Assembly: GCA_964455525.1 (NCBI GenBank)
Contig: CAYVWR010000006.1
Span: 186,001 to 250,000, forward strand
Length of the DNA: 64,000 bases
Direction of reading: 5' to 3'
DNA from: JAFDZV01 sp964455525
GTDB lineage: Bacteria; Bacteroidota; Ignavibacteria; OLB7
In this document: positions 27,701-38,230 of the stretch, in pieces
Position numbering within the stretch: the stretch's first letter is position 1
Layout of the letters: every line of letters begins with the position of its first letter
Position numbers and translations under genes: made by a program
The notes under the pieces: model-generated
What the model was told of the DNA's origin: nothing
The model's database searches: none
The model's input: the letters and a program-made list of their open reading frames with translations, nothing else

Positions 27701-28884
27701 TGCAGGTAGTGGTGCGATTCACTCCGGCCGATACACAGACGGTATCCGACAAGATCACCATCCGGCAGGCAACCCCCTGCCCGGACTCGCTTTTTGTGCT
27801 GGTAACCGGCAATGGACGCTGCGCGACGGTACAATCGGATTCGCTTCAGATCGACTTCGGCAGCGTTATCGTGGGCGCCTCCGATGAACGGTTGTTCACG
27901 CTCACCAATCCATCGGCCGGTCCAATGGATATCACGGAGATAACGGCAACGGCTCCATGGACGATCCTCCAGCCGACTCCCCCGCTAAGCCTGGCTCCTG
28001 GCGGCACGGTGCAGGTGCGGGTACGTTTCCAGCCGACCGATACGGTGCTTGCGACCGGCAGCCTGGTTATCAAACAGAATACTCCATGCCTCGACTCGAT
28101 AACGGTACCATTGCGTGGAACCGGACGGATCATCGTAGGAGGCCGGGCGCTGATCGTGATCCCACAGACGGTGCAAGGCTCCCCAGGCGATCGCATCGCC
28201 ATCCCAATCGTTCTGCAGGAGGCACAACTGCTTCGTGAGTCGGAGGCAACGACCATCCGTGCAACCATGCGGTTCAATGGCACGCTCCTGTATCCGGTTG
28301 GCATTCGTTCCAAGGGAGAACCGTTCCAGAAGACATCGGCCGATGCGGCCACAACGGTCGGCAGCATCATATCGCGTCATCTGGTGAACGGCGAGCAGGT
28401 GCTGACGTTCGAGCTACAGAACAATCCGGTGCCGCTGGCGCCCGATACGCTTGGCTATATCGATGTCGTCGTGGCACTTGGCAATGCGCTGACAACGCCG
28501 ATCAGCTTTGATACGCTTTTCTGGACCGATGGAGAAGTGGAGCAGGAGCTGCGCGACGGCTTGTTCTCGCTTTCCGGTTACTGCGATGAGGGAGGTACAA
28601 GGCTCTTCCTCCAGAACGGCACATTCGGCATCAAGCAGGCAACGCCAAATCCGTTCAATCCATCGACTGAAATTTCGTTCGAGTCGATCGGAAGTGATAA
28701 AACTTCACTGGTGATTTACGATCTTTATGGCCGCCCCGTAGAGACGCTCGTCAATGAGGAGCCACTGCCTGCCGGGGTCTACACACGTCCATGGAATGCT
28801 CTGAATTTCCCATCCGGCATCTACCATGCGGTGCTTACATCATCGAATCTCCGCAGCAGTCACCGGATCGTTTTGCTTAAATAG
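24748..28884 (+). CDS. Giant secreted protein: Gly-rich region, ASH/choice-of-anchor-D repeats, T9SS type-A sorting domain
   Basis: 1378 residues. A signal peptide ending AMAQ is followed by an N-terminal beta domain (residues 20-215), then an extreme Gly-rich, low-complexity stretch (about 216-465; GGGGGGGF, TGGGSGGR, GGGAGSGG) typical of extended surface filaments. After a linker come several Ig-like ASH domains (about 595-1130). Two consecutive units are close copies, each with LDFEQVLLG/IDFGSVIVG and PAPWSIVEPTPPL/TAPWTILQPTPPL and a CPDSL or CLDSI end. A cohesin-like beta sandwich (about 1130-1270) follows, and the C-terminal T9SS domain has TPNPFNPSTEISF, YDLYGRPVETLVNE, FPSGIYHAVL. Likely a surface adhesin or structural protein. 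The OmpA-like partner gene follows 112 bases later. Confidence 0.85.
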   Translation: MKAASTSVLMFFLLAFTAMAQPRVSYMIPDIGAPGMNTYVEIIAPFDAINTFGSNGPSLNKGDGTDNVSVTPANLSDTNRIVVGPLVVSWDARLIATQIFVKPGATVGIVPLRITVGGLSTVINEFEIVTPQILGTGGTVTGGGIIGQGGFGVRSKRGAMIVDRLVLDGGEYRISTQDPDLSTPGNQGYLPFILISKGLLAITPGTTLRADGSTLDAGPGGGGGGGFFCDKPFVGTGNPGSNGGAGYTGGGSGGRNNNNGTGSYNAVGNGSGQDGKSLNGIDPGGYNACSSWEGAGGGTGHPFGSSAPAACLPASGTFGGGTTAGNTGGGGGAGYGSNGQPGSGLNASNNYGRQHGNRQGVPVAGGSGGGSGNPQSAGILEACAGAGGGGGGAIALFSMETLNNNLVSAKGGDGGSRSGATSGAGGGAGSGGYITLGAKVGFSGGGSGDVTGGAGGNSNGGNGAPGRARFDGFTLGVQPTFDGQSDPYIGPTIDTLTYWQSPTIPLHGTFNGNDAIRVYMKKDGGGSWRQVVPDPTYVGREWNQPVTVTEGEGLYYFVAVQVVPTPSTDPNQSEPSWVFSQAAANMIYVDLIPKIEVDRTSLSFPDVACEHEMFDTVKIWNSGDDTLIVTNPTVTGDFSILPPYGTTFRIAPTLAPPYDTVRMVIRFAPTTPGAKTGTLTLPNNDPRTGKNPVLVQLTGTKLNIQSDLSPRIIDFGEICQDAITTASARFSVTGDLNGAIKSITRLGSGPTPFALIAPLPASLPLAVASGSTSDITVEFRPTATGTFIDSFQVVVDPCDSSYVVVVTGRAIETAVRVMPNPLPFGSVLIGDPSPSIAVTIENTGSDPAVITDMFIRPAGAPYTAPTGLIGTSVAPGATNAVSGAVTFTPTTPGLANAELVVILGTLCPDTAIVTIVGNGIRCAQPIPAPLSLDFEQVLLGTSRLDTVTLTNNSADPMEITEISVPAPWSIVEPTPPLTLLPSGSVQVVVRFTPADTQTVSDKITIRQATPCPDSLFVLVTGNGRCATVQSDSLQIDFGSVIVGASDERLFTLTNPSAGPMDITEITATAPWTILQPTPPLSLAPGGTVQVRVRFQPTDTVLATGSLVIKQNTPCLDSITVPLRGTGRIIVGGRALIVIPQTVQGSPGDRIAIPIVLQEAQLLRESEATTIRATMRFNGTLLYPVGIRSKGEPFQKTSADAATTVGSIISRHLVNGEQVLTFELQNNPVPLAPDTLGYIDVVVALGNALTTPISFDTLFWTDGEVEQELRDGLFSLSGYCDEGGTRLFLQNGTFGIKQATPNPFNPSTEISFESIGSDKTSLVIYDLYGRPVETLVNEEPLPAGVYTRPWNALNFPSGIYHAVLTSSNLRSSHRIVLLK

Positions 28885-28920
28885 AAGCTGAGTTGTAATC
28901 TTCGTCGTTGATTACTCATC

Positions 28921-28948
28921 CGGCGTCCTGGCAGAAGCCAGGACGCCG
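28921..28948. repeat. Perfect 12-bp hairpin between the giant gene and its OmpA partner
   Basis: CGGCGTCCTGGC (28921-28932) and GCCAGGACGCCG (28937-28948) with a four-base AGAA loop. No T run follows, so it may attenuate transcription or protect mRNA ends between the two genes rather than terminate fully. Confidence 0.55.
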
Positions 28949-28996
28949 CCAACGACGCCGCCCCCAATCATATCGACTATCTCAAATGGCTTCTCT

Positions 28997-31087
<2,091 letters not shown>

Positions 31088-31113
31088 CGCCTGATATTCG
31101 CAAGAAACAGCGA

Positions 31114-31147
31114 CGGGCGGCCGGTTATCCGGTCGCCCGTTTGTATT
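31114..31147 (+). terminator. Rho-independent terminator between converging ompA-like and phosphofructokinase genes
   Basis: Eleven-base stem CGGGCGGCCGG (31114-31124) / CCGGTCGCCCG (31129-31139) with a TTAT loop and one G-U pair, followed by TTTGTATT. It starts 26 bases past the OmpA stop. Confidence 0.85.
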
Positions 31148-31214
31148 CCGGCGATCGCCCATCCCCCTGCAATACGGCTTCGGCATGCCGAAGCATCTCC
31201 CCTCCGATCCTATG

Positions 31215-32219
31215 CTACCGAAGCGCCAATGCCATCTCGATGATCTCGCGTGGGATGTCATCATGATTGGCGCCTGGAACGATCGCCTCGGCCAGAGGTA
31301 CCCGGTTTGGCGGCGCTCCGGCATTGAATGCGCCAAAAAATGCGCTTCCCTGGCCGGCAAGCACCGAATTGACCATGGTATAGCCAAGCCAGTTTGCACG
31401 CAGCACATCGCTGATAGCCGCCTGTCCTCCCCTCTGGAAATACCCCATATCCACGGTCCTGATCTCGTGCCGACTGCTGCGACGCTCCAGCGTATGCGCC
31501 AGAAGTCCCCGTATCTCCTCAAGTGACTTTGGATATGCCTCACTGACGATAATGCGGGTATCACGGTCTCTGGATTCGATCATGTCGGCCACCATATCGA
31601 AGCTCACATCCTCGTCCGGACGGATAACATATTCGGCACCGGTAACGATGCCTGCATAGAACGGGAGAAACGCCGATTGCCGTCCCATCGACCCGATGAT
31701 ATAGACACGCCGGTGGGCCGATGCGGTATCGCGTATCCATTCCATCATCTCCAGACTCCGGCTTATGGCCGAGTAGAAGCCAAGCGACGTGCCATAAATG
31801 TTGGCGACGTCATTATCGATCGAGGCAGCCGTGAACAGCACAGGAACAGAGCTGCCTGCCTGCTTGAGCATCGAATCGAGATCGTGTGCCGCATGCAGGC
31901 TCCCGTTTCCACCGCAGGCAAAGAGCACATCAAATTCATCTTCGATGAAATTGGCAAGCACCCGCTGCTTCAGCGCAATGTCCTCACGCAGCTCCGGCAC
32001 CCGCAATGTGCCCAGAATCGTCCCTCCCAGCGTGCTGATGCCCGCGGTGTCTATGGAAAAAAGCCTCCGGTAGCTCCGCTCGATAAGCCCGCGCCAGCCA
32101 TCGAGAATGCCCCACACCTGGGCGCCGGGATGGAGGTTCAGCACCGAACGGGTGACCGCTCGGATGAATGCGTTCATGCCGGGGCAATCGCCCCCACCAG
32201 TTAGTATACCTACTTTCAT
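31215..32219 (-). CDS. ATP-dependent 6-phosphofructokinase family protein, divergent
   Basis: 334 residues from the ATG at 32219 (MKVGILTGGGDCPGMNAFIR); the open frame continues upstream to 32357 without family similarity. PFK-A fold motifs: GGGDCPGMNA, LGGTILGTLRVPE, FACGGNGSL, AASIDNDVANIYGTSLGF with the two catalytic Asp, SMGRQSAFL, GYFQRGG. It departs from the family in that the Mg-ATP Asp of the canonical GGDGS is Asn here (GGNGS), PGTIDND is AASIDND, and the MGR segment lacks the usual downstream Gly. The fold is certain; fructose-6-phosphate kinase activity is less so. It could act on another substrate or phosphoryl donor. Divergent from hrpB. Confidence 0.85.
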   Translation of the reverse strand: MKVGILTGGGDCPGMNAFIRAVTRSVLNLHPGAQVWGILDGWRGLIERSYRRLFSIDTAGISTLGGTILGTLRVPELREDIALKQRVLANFIEDEFDVLFACGGNGSLHAAHDLDSMLKQAGSSVPVLFTAASIDNDVANIYGTSLGFYSAISRSLEMMEWIRDTASAHRRVYIIGSMGRQSAFLPFYAGIVTGAEYVIRPDEDVSFDMVADMIESRDRDTRIIVSEAYPKSLEEIRGLLAHTLERRSSRHEIRTVDMGYFQRGGQAAISDVLRANWLGYTMVNSVLAGQGSAFFGAFNAGAPPNRVPLAEAIVPGANHDDIPREIIEMALALR

Positions 32220-32711
32220 GCAGCCAAAGATGTCTTGAGTTAGAGAGCCGAACCGGACCGACGGCATCCGCCAACCACACCTACAGGCACGTCCCTGCCA
32301 CGTGGGCAGCGTTGCGCACCATCGCATAGACCAATGGAGGTTGCAGCGCATACGCATCCCTGGGCACTCTCACGGCAGCAACAAACAGGATCACAATCCC
32401 GAGCAATCTTATACCGCGATGGTGTCACCAGCCTGGCTCAGGGGGAGGCCTCGAAGAATGGTGCTTCGGAGAACCGAACGGGCCATGGTTTTGCGCAAGG
32501 TAGGCACACGGAGGGGCACTGCCAACCATTGCTTCCCTTTTTTATGAAGAAGCATCATCGCATCATATTCCACTAGCCGATCTGCCGATCGTAGCCCCGC
32601 ACACTTTCGGTACGGCCACCTCCTCTTCTGTTGCCTAACTTCGCAGCTTCATCAACAGCCGGTCGTGACCGGCCGCACCCGGCTGAACAAGAAACAACCG
32701 TTCCGAATCAG
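32220..32711. other. Divergent promoter region without a supported gene
   Basis: 492 bases between the divergent phosphofructokinase and hrpB starts. Frames here extend the two neighbours upstream or are unrelated, Arg-rich and without motifs. No clear hairpin or operator was seen. Confidence 0.45.
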
Positions 32712-35225
32712 ATGGCAACACTCCCGATCGAGGAGGCGCTCCCAAGGTTGAAGGAGGCCCACCGCCTCCACCGCAATGTCGTCCTTCAGGCTCCCCCAGG
32801 CGCTGGAAAAACCACCCGGGTGCCCATCGCACTTCTTGATGAGCCTTGGCTCCAGGGAGGCACCATAGTGATGCTGGAGCCTCGACGGCTTGCCGCACGC
32901 GCAGCCGCGCAACGCATGGCCACAATGCTCGGCGAAAATGTTGGCGGCAGGGTCGGCTACCGAATGCGTATGGATAGCAAGATCGGTCCCACGACACGCA
33001 TCGAAGTGCTCACCGAAGGAGTGCTCACGCGTCGGCTGCAATCGGACCCTGCTCTGGAAGGGGTAGGGCTGGTGATCTTCGATGAATTCCATGAACGGAA
33101 CCTTCAGGCGGATCTGGGACTGGCCCTTACGCTCCAGTCGCAGCATCTTCTCCGTGAGGATCTTCGGATTCTTGTCATGTCGGCAACGCTGAACAGCGAG
33201 CCGGTGGCAGACCTGCTGGGCAATGCCCCGATCGTAACAAGCCAGGGACAAAGCTACCCGGTTCAGACCCGCTATCTCCCCCGACGCCAGGATGAGCGGC
33301 TGGAGCGAGGCATGGCCACGGCAGTGATGGCAGCCCTGGCACGCGAGCATGGAGATATCCTGGCCTTTCTTCCAGGCGCTGGAGAGATACGCAGGGTGGC
33401 CGAACTGCTGAAGGAAAGCCATCTGCCACCGGAGATAGCCGTTGCCCCGTTGTATGGCACTCTGCCACAGGAGGCACAGGACAACGCAATCGCTCCCAGC
33501 CCGCAAGGCAGCCGCAAAGTGGTGCTCGCTACGTCCATCGCAGAGACAAGCCTGACAATCGAAGGAATACAGGTTGTTGTGGATAGTGGCCTGATGCGCA
33601 TCCCGCGGTTTTCTCCTCGCAGTGGCATGACCCGTCTGGAGACCACTCGTGTCTCGCGGGCATCGGCAGATCAACGCCGGGGCCGAGCCGGGCGTCTTGG
33701 TCCCGGCATCTGCTATCGACTCTGGAGCGAAGCAGAGCAGGAAGCGCTCCCCCCCTACAGCACGCCGGAGATCCTGGAGGCAGATCTGGCGCCGCTTGCG
33801 CTCGATCTGGCCGAGTGGGGGGCCACACCGGAGGATCTGCTCTGGCTCGATCCTCCATCGGCGCCATCGTATGCACAGGCACAAACCCTTCTTCATGAAC
33901 TTGGGGCGCTCAGCGCCGCAGGTGCCCTCACACCACATGGGCGCCGGATGGCAAAACTCCCGGTTCATCCCCGTCTTGCCCATATGATGCTCAAGGGAGA
34001 AGCGCTCGGCCTTGGCGGGCTGGCTTGCGAGCTTGCTGCTCTGCTGAGCGAACGAGACCTGTTTCGGGCTGGCAACGGCCCCGGCGATGCCGACATCCGG
34101 CTTCGGCTCCAGGCACTTCGTGATCTCGACCGGGGAGTCCGTCTGGACCAACTCCGAACCCATCATCACCAGCTCGATACAGGCTCTGCCCGTAAAGCCC
34201 TTGCCGAGATACGACGGTGGAAAAAAATAATGAAGGTGCAAGGCACAGAAGACGATATCGAGCGTTGCGGGCTGCTGCTGGCATTTGCCTATCCCGACAG
34301 GATCGGCGCTCGGCGCCCAGCCTCATCCGGGCGCTATCTCCTGCGAAATGGTGGTGGAGCATATTTCGCCGAGCCGCAACTTCTATCACAATCGCCCCAT
34401 ATCGTCGTCGCCGATCTGGATGGCAAGCGCCGAGAGAGCAGGATATTTCTTGCCGCACCAATGGCACTGGAGGATATCGAGGAACATTTCAATGAGGAGA
34501 TCATCAGAGAGGATGTGATCTCATGGGATGCCGAGGCAGGAGCGGTGCGGGCACGGCGGCAGGAACGCCTGGGAGCCATCACCCTTCATGAACATCCTCT
34601 GGCAACGCCCGATCCTGAAACCGTGGTAACGGTTCTGCTGGAAGCGATCGCTCACGAAGGACTTGCCATACTTCCCTGGAGAGGAGGAGCACGACGGCTC
34701 CAGGAACGGATGATCTTTATGCACCATCATGATCGTTCATGGCCGGACGTTTCCAACGAAACATTGGCAGCCACACTCGATCGCTGGCTTGCACCACACC
34801 TCTATGGCATCCGCCGCCGCGACGATATGGCACGGCTCGATCTGGAACGCGTGCTTGGCGGCATGCTCTCGTGGGAGCAACGGAATATGCTCGATACCCA
34901 TGTGCCAACGCATCTTACCGTCCCAAGCGGCTCGAATATCCCGATCGACTATGAAAACCCGGAAGCCCCCGCGCTCTCGGTCAGGCTACAGGAGATGTTC
35001 GGCCTCACCGAAACACCTCGTATTGCGCGGGGCATGGTACCCCTTACGGTGCATCTCCTCTCGCCCGCACACCGCCCGGTACAAGTCACCCGCGATCTGG
35101 CCAATTTCTGGCGCACTACCTATTTCGAGGTAAAAAAGGATCTGAAGGGACGATATCCCAAGCATTACTGGCCGGATGATCCGCTTCAGGCAGTCCCGAC
35201 CAATCGTGCACGGCCACGGAGATAA
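32712..35225 (+). CDS. hrpB: ATP-dependent helicase HrpB
   Basis: DEAH/RHA-type RNA-helicase-like ATPase, cytoplasmic; its role in bacteria is poorly defined. The ATG at 32712 (MATLPIEEALPRL) gives 837 residues, normal for HrpB; an in-frame TTG at 32631 is less likely. Motifs: VVLQAPPGAGKTTRVP (Walker A), MLEPRRLAARAAA, LTEGVLTRRL, LVIFDEFHERNLQADL (DEFH box, normal for HrpB), VMSATL, VVLATSIAETSLTI, and the RRGRAGRLGPGICYRLW motif VI region. The helicase-associated domain and HrpB C-terminal domain follow, ending with KKDLKGRYPKHYWPDDP, a typical HrpB terminus. Confidence 0.96.
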   Translation: MATLPIEEALPRLKEAHRLHRNVVLQAPPGAGKTTRVPIALLDEPWLQGGTIVMLEPRRLAARAAAQRMATMLGENVGGRVGYRMRMDSKIGPTTRIEVLTEGVLTRRLQSDPALEGVGLVIFDEFHERNLQADLGLALTLQSQHLLREDLRILVMSATLNSEPVADLLGNAPIVTSQGQSYPVQTRYLPRRQDERLERGMATAVMAALAREHGDILAFLPGAGEIRRVAELLKESHLPPEIAVAPLYGTLPQEAQDNAIAPSPQGSRKVVLATSIAETSLTIEGIQVVVDSGLMRIPRFSPRSGMTRLETTRVSRASADQRRGRAGRLGPGICYRLWSEAEQEALPPYSTPEILEADLAPLALDLAEWGATPEDLLWLDPPSAPSYAQAQTLLHELGALSAAGALTPHGRRMAKLPVHPRLAHMMLKGEALGLGGLACELAALLSERDLFRAGNGPGDADIRLRLQALRDLDRGVRLDQLRTHHHQLDTGSARKALAEIRRWKKIMKVQGTEDDIERCGLLLAFAYPDRIGARRPASSGRYLLRNGGGAYFAEPQLLSQSPHIVVADLDGKRRESRIFLAAPMALEDIEEHFNEEIIREDVISWDAEAGAVRARRQERLGAITLHEHPLATPDPETVVTVLLEAIAHEGLAILPWRGGARRLQERMIFMHHHDRSWPDVSNETLAATLDRWLAPHLYGIRRRDDMARLDLERVLGGMLSWEQRNMLDTHVPTHLTVPSGSNIPIDYENPEAPALSVRLQEMFGLTETPRIARGMVPLTVHLLSPAHRPVQVTRDLANFWRTTYFEVKKDLKGRYPKHYWPDDPLQAVPTNRARPRR

Positions 35226-35268
35226 CGGAGGCCATACCCGCACCCTCCATCGAAATATATCAGTGCGC

Positions 35269-35895
35269 TCACGCCCCCTTGAGCACATCCAGTTCGATAA
35301 GTTGTTCGATAGCGCCGACCAGCCCTCTGACCTGATAAGCCGATATGCCGACCGCACGCGCCCCCTCTATATTCAACCGGTTATCGTCGAGAAAGAGGAT
35401 GCGCTCCGGCGGATATCCAAGCTGCTCCACGATATACTCGAATATCTCACGATCGGGTTTGAGCAACCCAACCAGATGCGAAGCGAATGTATGCGAGAAG
35501 TACGGCAGCAGGTTCATCTCCCGATCGATACGAGACCAGTGCAGCGCATTGGTGTTGCTCAGACATGCCACGGGATAATCGACTGCAAGCTCTTCGAGCA
35601 GATCCGTTGCCCCTGCATATGCCCCCTTCGTCCAGGCGGTAAACTCCTTGAGAAACTGGTCACCGCTCACAGGGATCTGAAACTCCGCAAGAAAATCCTC
35701 GGCAAACCGATTTGCGTCGATACGTCCGCACTCAAAGCCACGAACGCTCTCCGAGACAAGCCATCGCTCCCAGAGCTCGTCGGCGGAGACATGATCGCCC
35801 AGCCATTCCTGCATGCGAGAGACCCCTGTCAACTCGATAAGCACCCCTCCCAGATCGAACACAATAACATCGAACCGCCGCCCATTGGTGCTCAC
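35269..35895 (-). CDS. HAD family phosphatase (HAD-IA, YihX-like)
   Basis: 208 residues. HAD motif I is FDLGGVLIEL with the nucleophile Asp; the second acidic residue of DxD is Gly, as in YihX/epoxide-hydrolase-N-like members. Motif II is ACLSNTN, motif III the Lys of LLKPDREIFEYIVEQLG, and motif IV FLDDNRLNIEGARAVG. The cap is the small helical type (residues 20-85). Close relatives dephosphorylate sugar phosphates such as glucose-1-phosphate; the substrate here is unknown. Converges with hrpB. Confidence 0.9.
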   Translation of the reverse strand: MSTNGRRFDVIVFDLGGVLIELTGVSRMQEWLGDHVSADELWERWLVSESVRGFECGRIDANRFAEDFLAEFQIPVSGDQFLKEFTAWTKGAYAGATDLLEELAVDYPVACLSNTNALHWSRIDREMNLLPYFSHTFASHLVGLLKPDREIFEYIVEQLGYPPERILFLDDNRLNIEGARAVGISAYQVRGLVGAIEQLIELDVLKGA

Positions 35896-36078
35896 TCAGA
35901 CTCTCCTCGGCCATATGATTATCACAGTCTTCTCCAAGGTTGTTTCACCTGTATCGCTATAACATTATCCGCCATTTGTACACGGTTTTGCGCGCATATA
36001 TATCCATGGAGATAGAGGTAAAACCGCGCTTTGCTGTACCACTCCCGCGTTCTTCCAGACGCATAAACTCCTCGAACG

Positions 36079-36229
36079 ATGGCAAGCATCAAGATCGCTC
36101 TCCGCAAGAAGGCAAACAAGGATGGAACCTATCCGCTGGCGTTACGGATCACCAAAGATTCGGAAGGCGTGTTATATCTATCTGGGCTGTAACTGTTATG
36201 CCATGACCCGGATTATGCCGATTTTTTGA
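36079..36229 (+). pseudogene. Remnant of a Bacteroidetes-type tyrosine recombinase (N-terminal arm domain)
   Basis: A frame from the ATG at 36079 encodes MASIKIALRKKANKDGTYPL followed by ALRITKDSEG, the standard start of Bacteroidetes phage-integrase proteins with an Arm DNA-binding domain (K-NKDGTYPLALRITKD). It stops at 36192, but a shift of one base near 36165-36172 restores the expected YIYLG (36173-36187) before another stop at 36229. The SAM-like and catalytic domains (R...H-x-x-R...Y) are absent. It is therefore a decayed fragment marking an old mobile element at the edge of the 36-38.7 kb accessory patch. Confidence 0.65.
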
Positions 36230-36306
36230 GAGACGCATCGGATTTGCGCATGATCGCCACGCTGGCGGTCGGCAGAATCGGCACCGTTGGGTGGAAAGCG
36301 GCCGTT

Positions 36307-36915
36307 TCAATGCTCTTTCCTGAAGGCGAGCCAGGTCCAGCGAACGCCCATCGCTTGATTGCCCGGCTGTATGGAATCCACCTGCGACTGGCGTAACAGA
36401 AGGAAGCCTGATCGGATGGCTGCCTCGATCGTTTCGTCTGGCGACACCTGAAATACGCGGCGCCCGGGCGCTCCCGGCCCGTGGCGAAGTGACATAATCA
36501 ACAAGCCACCAACCGATACCATTCGCCCTAAATTCACCATGGCGATTTGTCGTGCCGCATCGTCGATATGCTGCCACACGCCGCACAGCGTCACCAACTC
36601 GAAAGGGCCATACATCGGCACATTCACAAGGCTGGGAAGCCTGTCATCCAGCCACGTAATCTTGTCGGCCCGATGCAGCGCCATTCCAGCTTCGCGAAGC
36701 TCGTTGACAGGCTCAACCGCTAGCACGTCATGCCCTTGCTGAGCGAACCAGGCGGCATCCCTCCCGGTTCCAGTCCCGATGTCGGCCACCCGCACCGGCT
36801 TCTTGGGCAGGAGATCGAGCACCGGCACATAAAGCTCATTCGGGTCAAATGCCTCGAATCGTGAGATCAGCGAAGGCGTCGCTGCGGCCGCATATCCCTC
36901 TAGGATATCGTTCAT
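36307..36915 (-). CDS. Class I SAM-dependent methyltransferase
   Basis: 202 residues from the ATG at 36915 (MNDILEGYAAAATPSLISRF). Motif I VRVADIGTGTGRDAAWFAQQ is near residues 40-59, the acidic loop VLAVEPVNE follows, and the post-I region reaches VTLCGVWQHIDD near 110 and a GGLLIMSLRHGPG strand near 135. The end WTWLAFRKEH fits the methyltransferase_25/11 type. The substrate is unknown. In a patch of minus-strand accessory genes next to an integrase remnant, so it may have been acquired by transfer. Confidence 0.88.
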   Translation of the reverse strand: MNDILEGYAAAATPSLISRFEAFDPNELYVPVLDLLPKKPVRVADIGTGTGRDAAWFAQQGHDVLAVEPVNELREAGMALHRADKITWLDDRLPSLVNVPMYGPFELVTLCGVWQHIDDAARQIAMVNLGRMVSVGGLLIMSLRHGPGAPGRRVFQVSPDETIEAAIRSGFLLLRQSQVDSIQPGNQAMGVRWTWLAFRKEH

Positions 36916-37012
36916 CGTATGTAAGGTTTCCACCGATCTTGACTGTCGTGCCTCTACGGTATTTTGCCGACCGTTGCAACAGCATCCAGATAATCCGCCC
37001 ACGCCCGCATAA

Positions 37013-37384
37013 TCACCGTCCCAGAACTTCTGAGGTCAGAGGACAAAACTGGCGGCCATGCGGTCCATGGCAATCGAACCAGTATTGGCATGTCGTCAGC
37101 AGATGGTTGTCATGGCCAACCGACGCCTCGTCGATGAACGCTTTGACCTCGTCGTCGGCCAGCCCCGCGTTGCATACCGCACGCTTACAGAGACCGAGGG
37201 CATTGAAGGCGTTCCCATCCTGGCCCATCAGCCGAACGCAAATGTCAGGGAATTTGATGATGGCATTACAGACACATCTGAAGATAGGGAAGGCCGCTGC
37301 CGGAATTTTCGGCAGCGGCCTTCGCTTGCCTGAAAACCTTGCCGAGCAGGGGAAGAAAGCTGTAAACGCAAAAGCGCACTCCAT
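37013..37384 (-). CDS. Small conserved hypothetical protein (GQDGNAF type)
   Basis: The C-terminal 75 residues look like a small protein common on bacterial chromosomes and mobile elements: FPDICVRLMGQDGNAFNALG, then LCKRAVCNAGLADDEVKAFI and DEASVGHDNHLLTTCQYWFD. Family relatives have G-DGNAF-ILG, an Ala-Gly-x-x-x-EE-x-FxxEA turn and a DYDHLLxT end. The function is unknown. The start is uncertain: the first Met in frame is at 37384, but that would include a perfect hairpin (37292-37320), and relatives begin shortly before IKFPDICV, so the real start may be a non-ATG codon or the 5' end may be damaged. Confidence 0.55.
   Translation of the reverse strand: MECAFAFTAFFPCSARFSGKRRPLPKIPAAAFPIFRCVCNAIIKFPDICVRLMGQDGNAFNALGLCKRAVCNAGLADDEVKAFIDEASVGHDNHLLTTCQYWFDCHGPHGRQFCPLTSEVLGR
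37292..37320. repeat. Perfect 11-bp inverted repeat near the small conserved gene's 5' end
   Basis: GGCCGCTGCCG (37292-37302) and CGGCAGCGGCC (37310-37320) with a seven-base loop. It falls upstream of the recognisable part of the GQDGNAF-type protein and may be a terminator remnant or an RNA structure in its leader. Confidence 0.5.
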
Positions 37385-37864
37385 CACATTCAAAAGAGCC
37401 AATGCCGTGCAACTAGTTGCACGAGCGGATATCTTTTTTACCGACCGTCAATCATTCCTGTTCTTGAATGGAGAGTAAGGAGCTTTTGCATTTCATGGTT
37501 TTTCGGAAGGACCGCAGAAAGCGTTCACGCTGAATGGTGAGAGGGCGAACAGGATGGCCAGGGAACAGATTCGACAACGTGTATCAGGGAGGAAGTCTTA
37601 TACCATAAGGGAACCGCTCGCTGGCAGGGCCACAGGTTCAATGGTCGGCAGCACACAGCAACAACGCACCTTCTGCCTTATCATCGAGTGCGCTGAATGA
37701 ATGCAGACCCGGCCCCGAGAAGAGCACAGGCCTGCTCCCTACTCACGACAGACAGCAGCCGATCATAACCGACATTGCATCCACCCCGGCATTATTCTCT
37801 TCAGCCGTATGGCCTGAACATGCTCGGCCCATATGGCTCTCTACGGAAGAACATTGCAATCCTC
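37385..37864. other. Intergenic stretch without a supported gene
   Basis: 480 bases between the small conserved gene and the VOC gene. A 48-codon plus-strand frame (37554-37700) has no motif. No repeat or hairpin of note. Base use is like the surrounding accessory patch. Confidence 0.4.
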
Positions 37865-38230
37865 TCAGCCGGCCGCAGCAGGCTCAAAGAACGTAACGCA
37901 GTTGCCATCGGAGTCGAGAATGGTAAATTCATTCATCCCCCATGGCTGCCGCTGTATCGTTCCATTCGGATGAATCACCCCCTGGGACCGCATCTCCTCG
38001 TACAATCCGTCGATCTCCTTGACACCAACACGACAACTGGTCAAGGCTGGGATACTTTTATCATTACAATTCCAGAAATGGATCTGCACAGCATCACGCT
38101 GCACAATGCCATACGAGCCTGGTTCCTGATACACTGATGTAAATCCGAGCGTACCGACCCAGAATTCTACGGTCTTGGGAATATCAAGCGAGGCAAGAAC
38201 GGGCACTGCGCTCTCTAAGATGGGCGACAT
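37865..38230 (-). CDS. VOC family protein (bleomycin-resistance/glyoxalase fold)
   Basis: 121 residues from the ATG at 38230 (MSPILESAVPVLASLDIPKT), with AGAGGGGG upstream. The beta-alpha-beta-beta-beta repeats are visible as VEFWVGTLGFTSVYQEPGSY, GIVQRDAVQIHFWNCND, then a second module ending MNEFTILDSDGNCVTFFEP. The layout, and the lack of a full His/Glu metal set, favour the bleomycin-binding (Ble) subgroup that sequesters drugs over a metal-dependent glyoxalase; the exact ligand is unknown. In the accessory patch. Confidence 0.85.
   Translation of the reverse strand: MSPILESAVPVLASLDIPKTVEFWVGTLGFTSVYQEPGSYGIVQRDAVQIHFWNCNDKSIPALTSCRVGVKEIDGLYEEMRSQGVIHPNGTIQRQPWGMNEFTILDSDGNCVTFFEPAAAG

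Noticed and set aside
32712..35225. DEFH instead of DEAH in the helicase
   Set aside because: DEFHER is normal in HrpB, so it is not an anomaly.
37554..37700. 48-codon plus-strand frame between the small conserved gene and the VOC gene
   Set aside because: No ribosome site of note, no motif, and composition like non-coding DNA.
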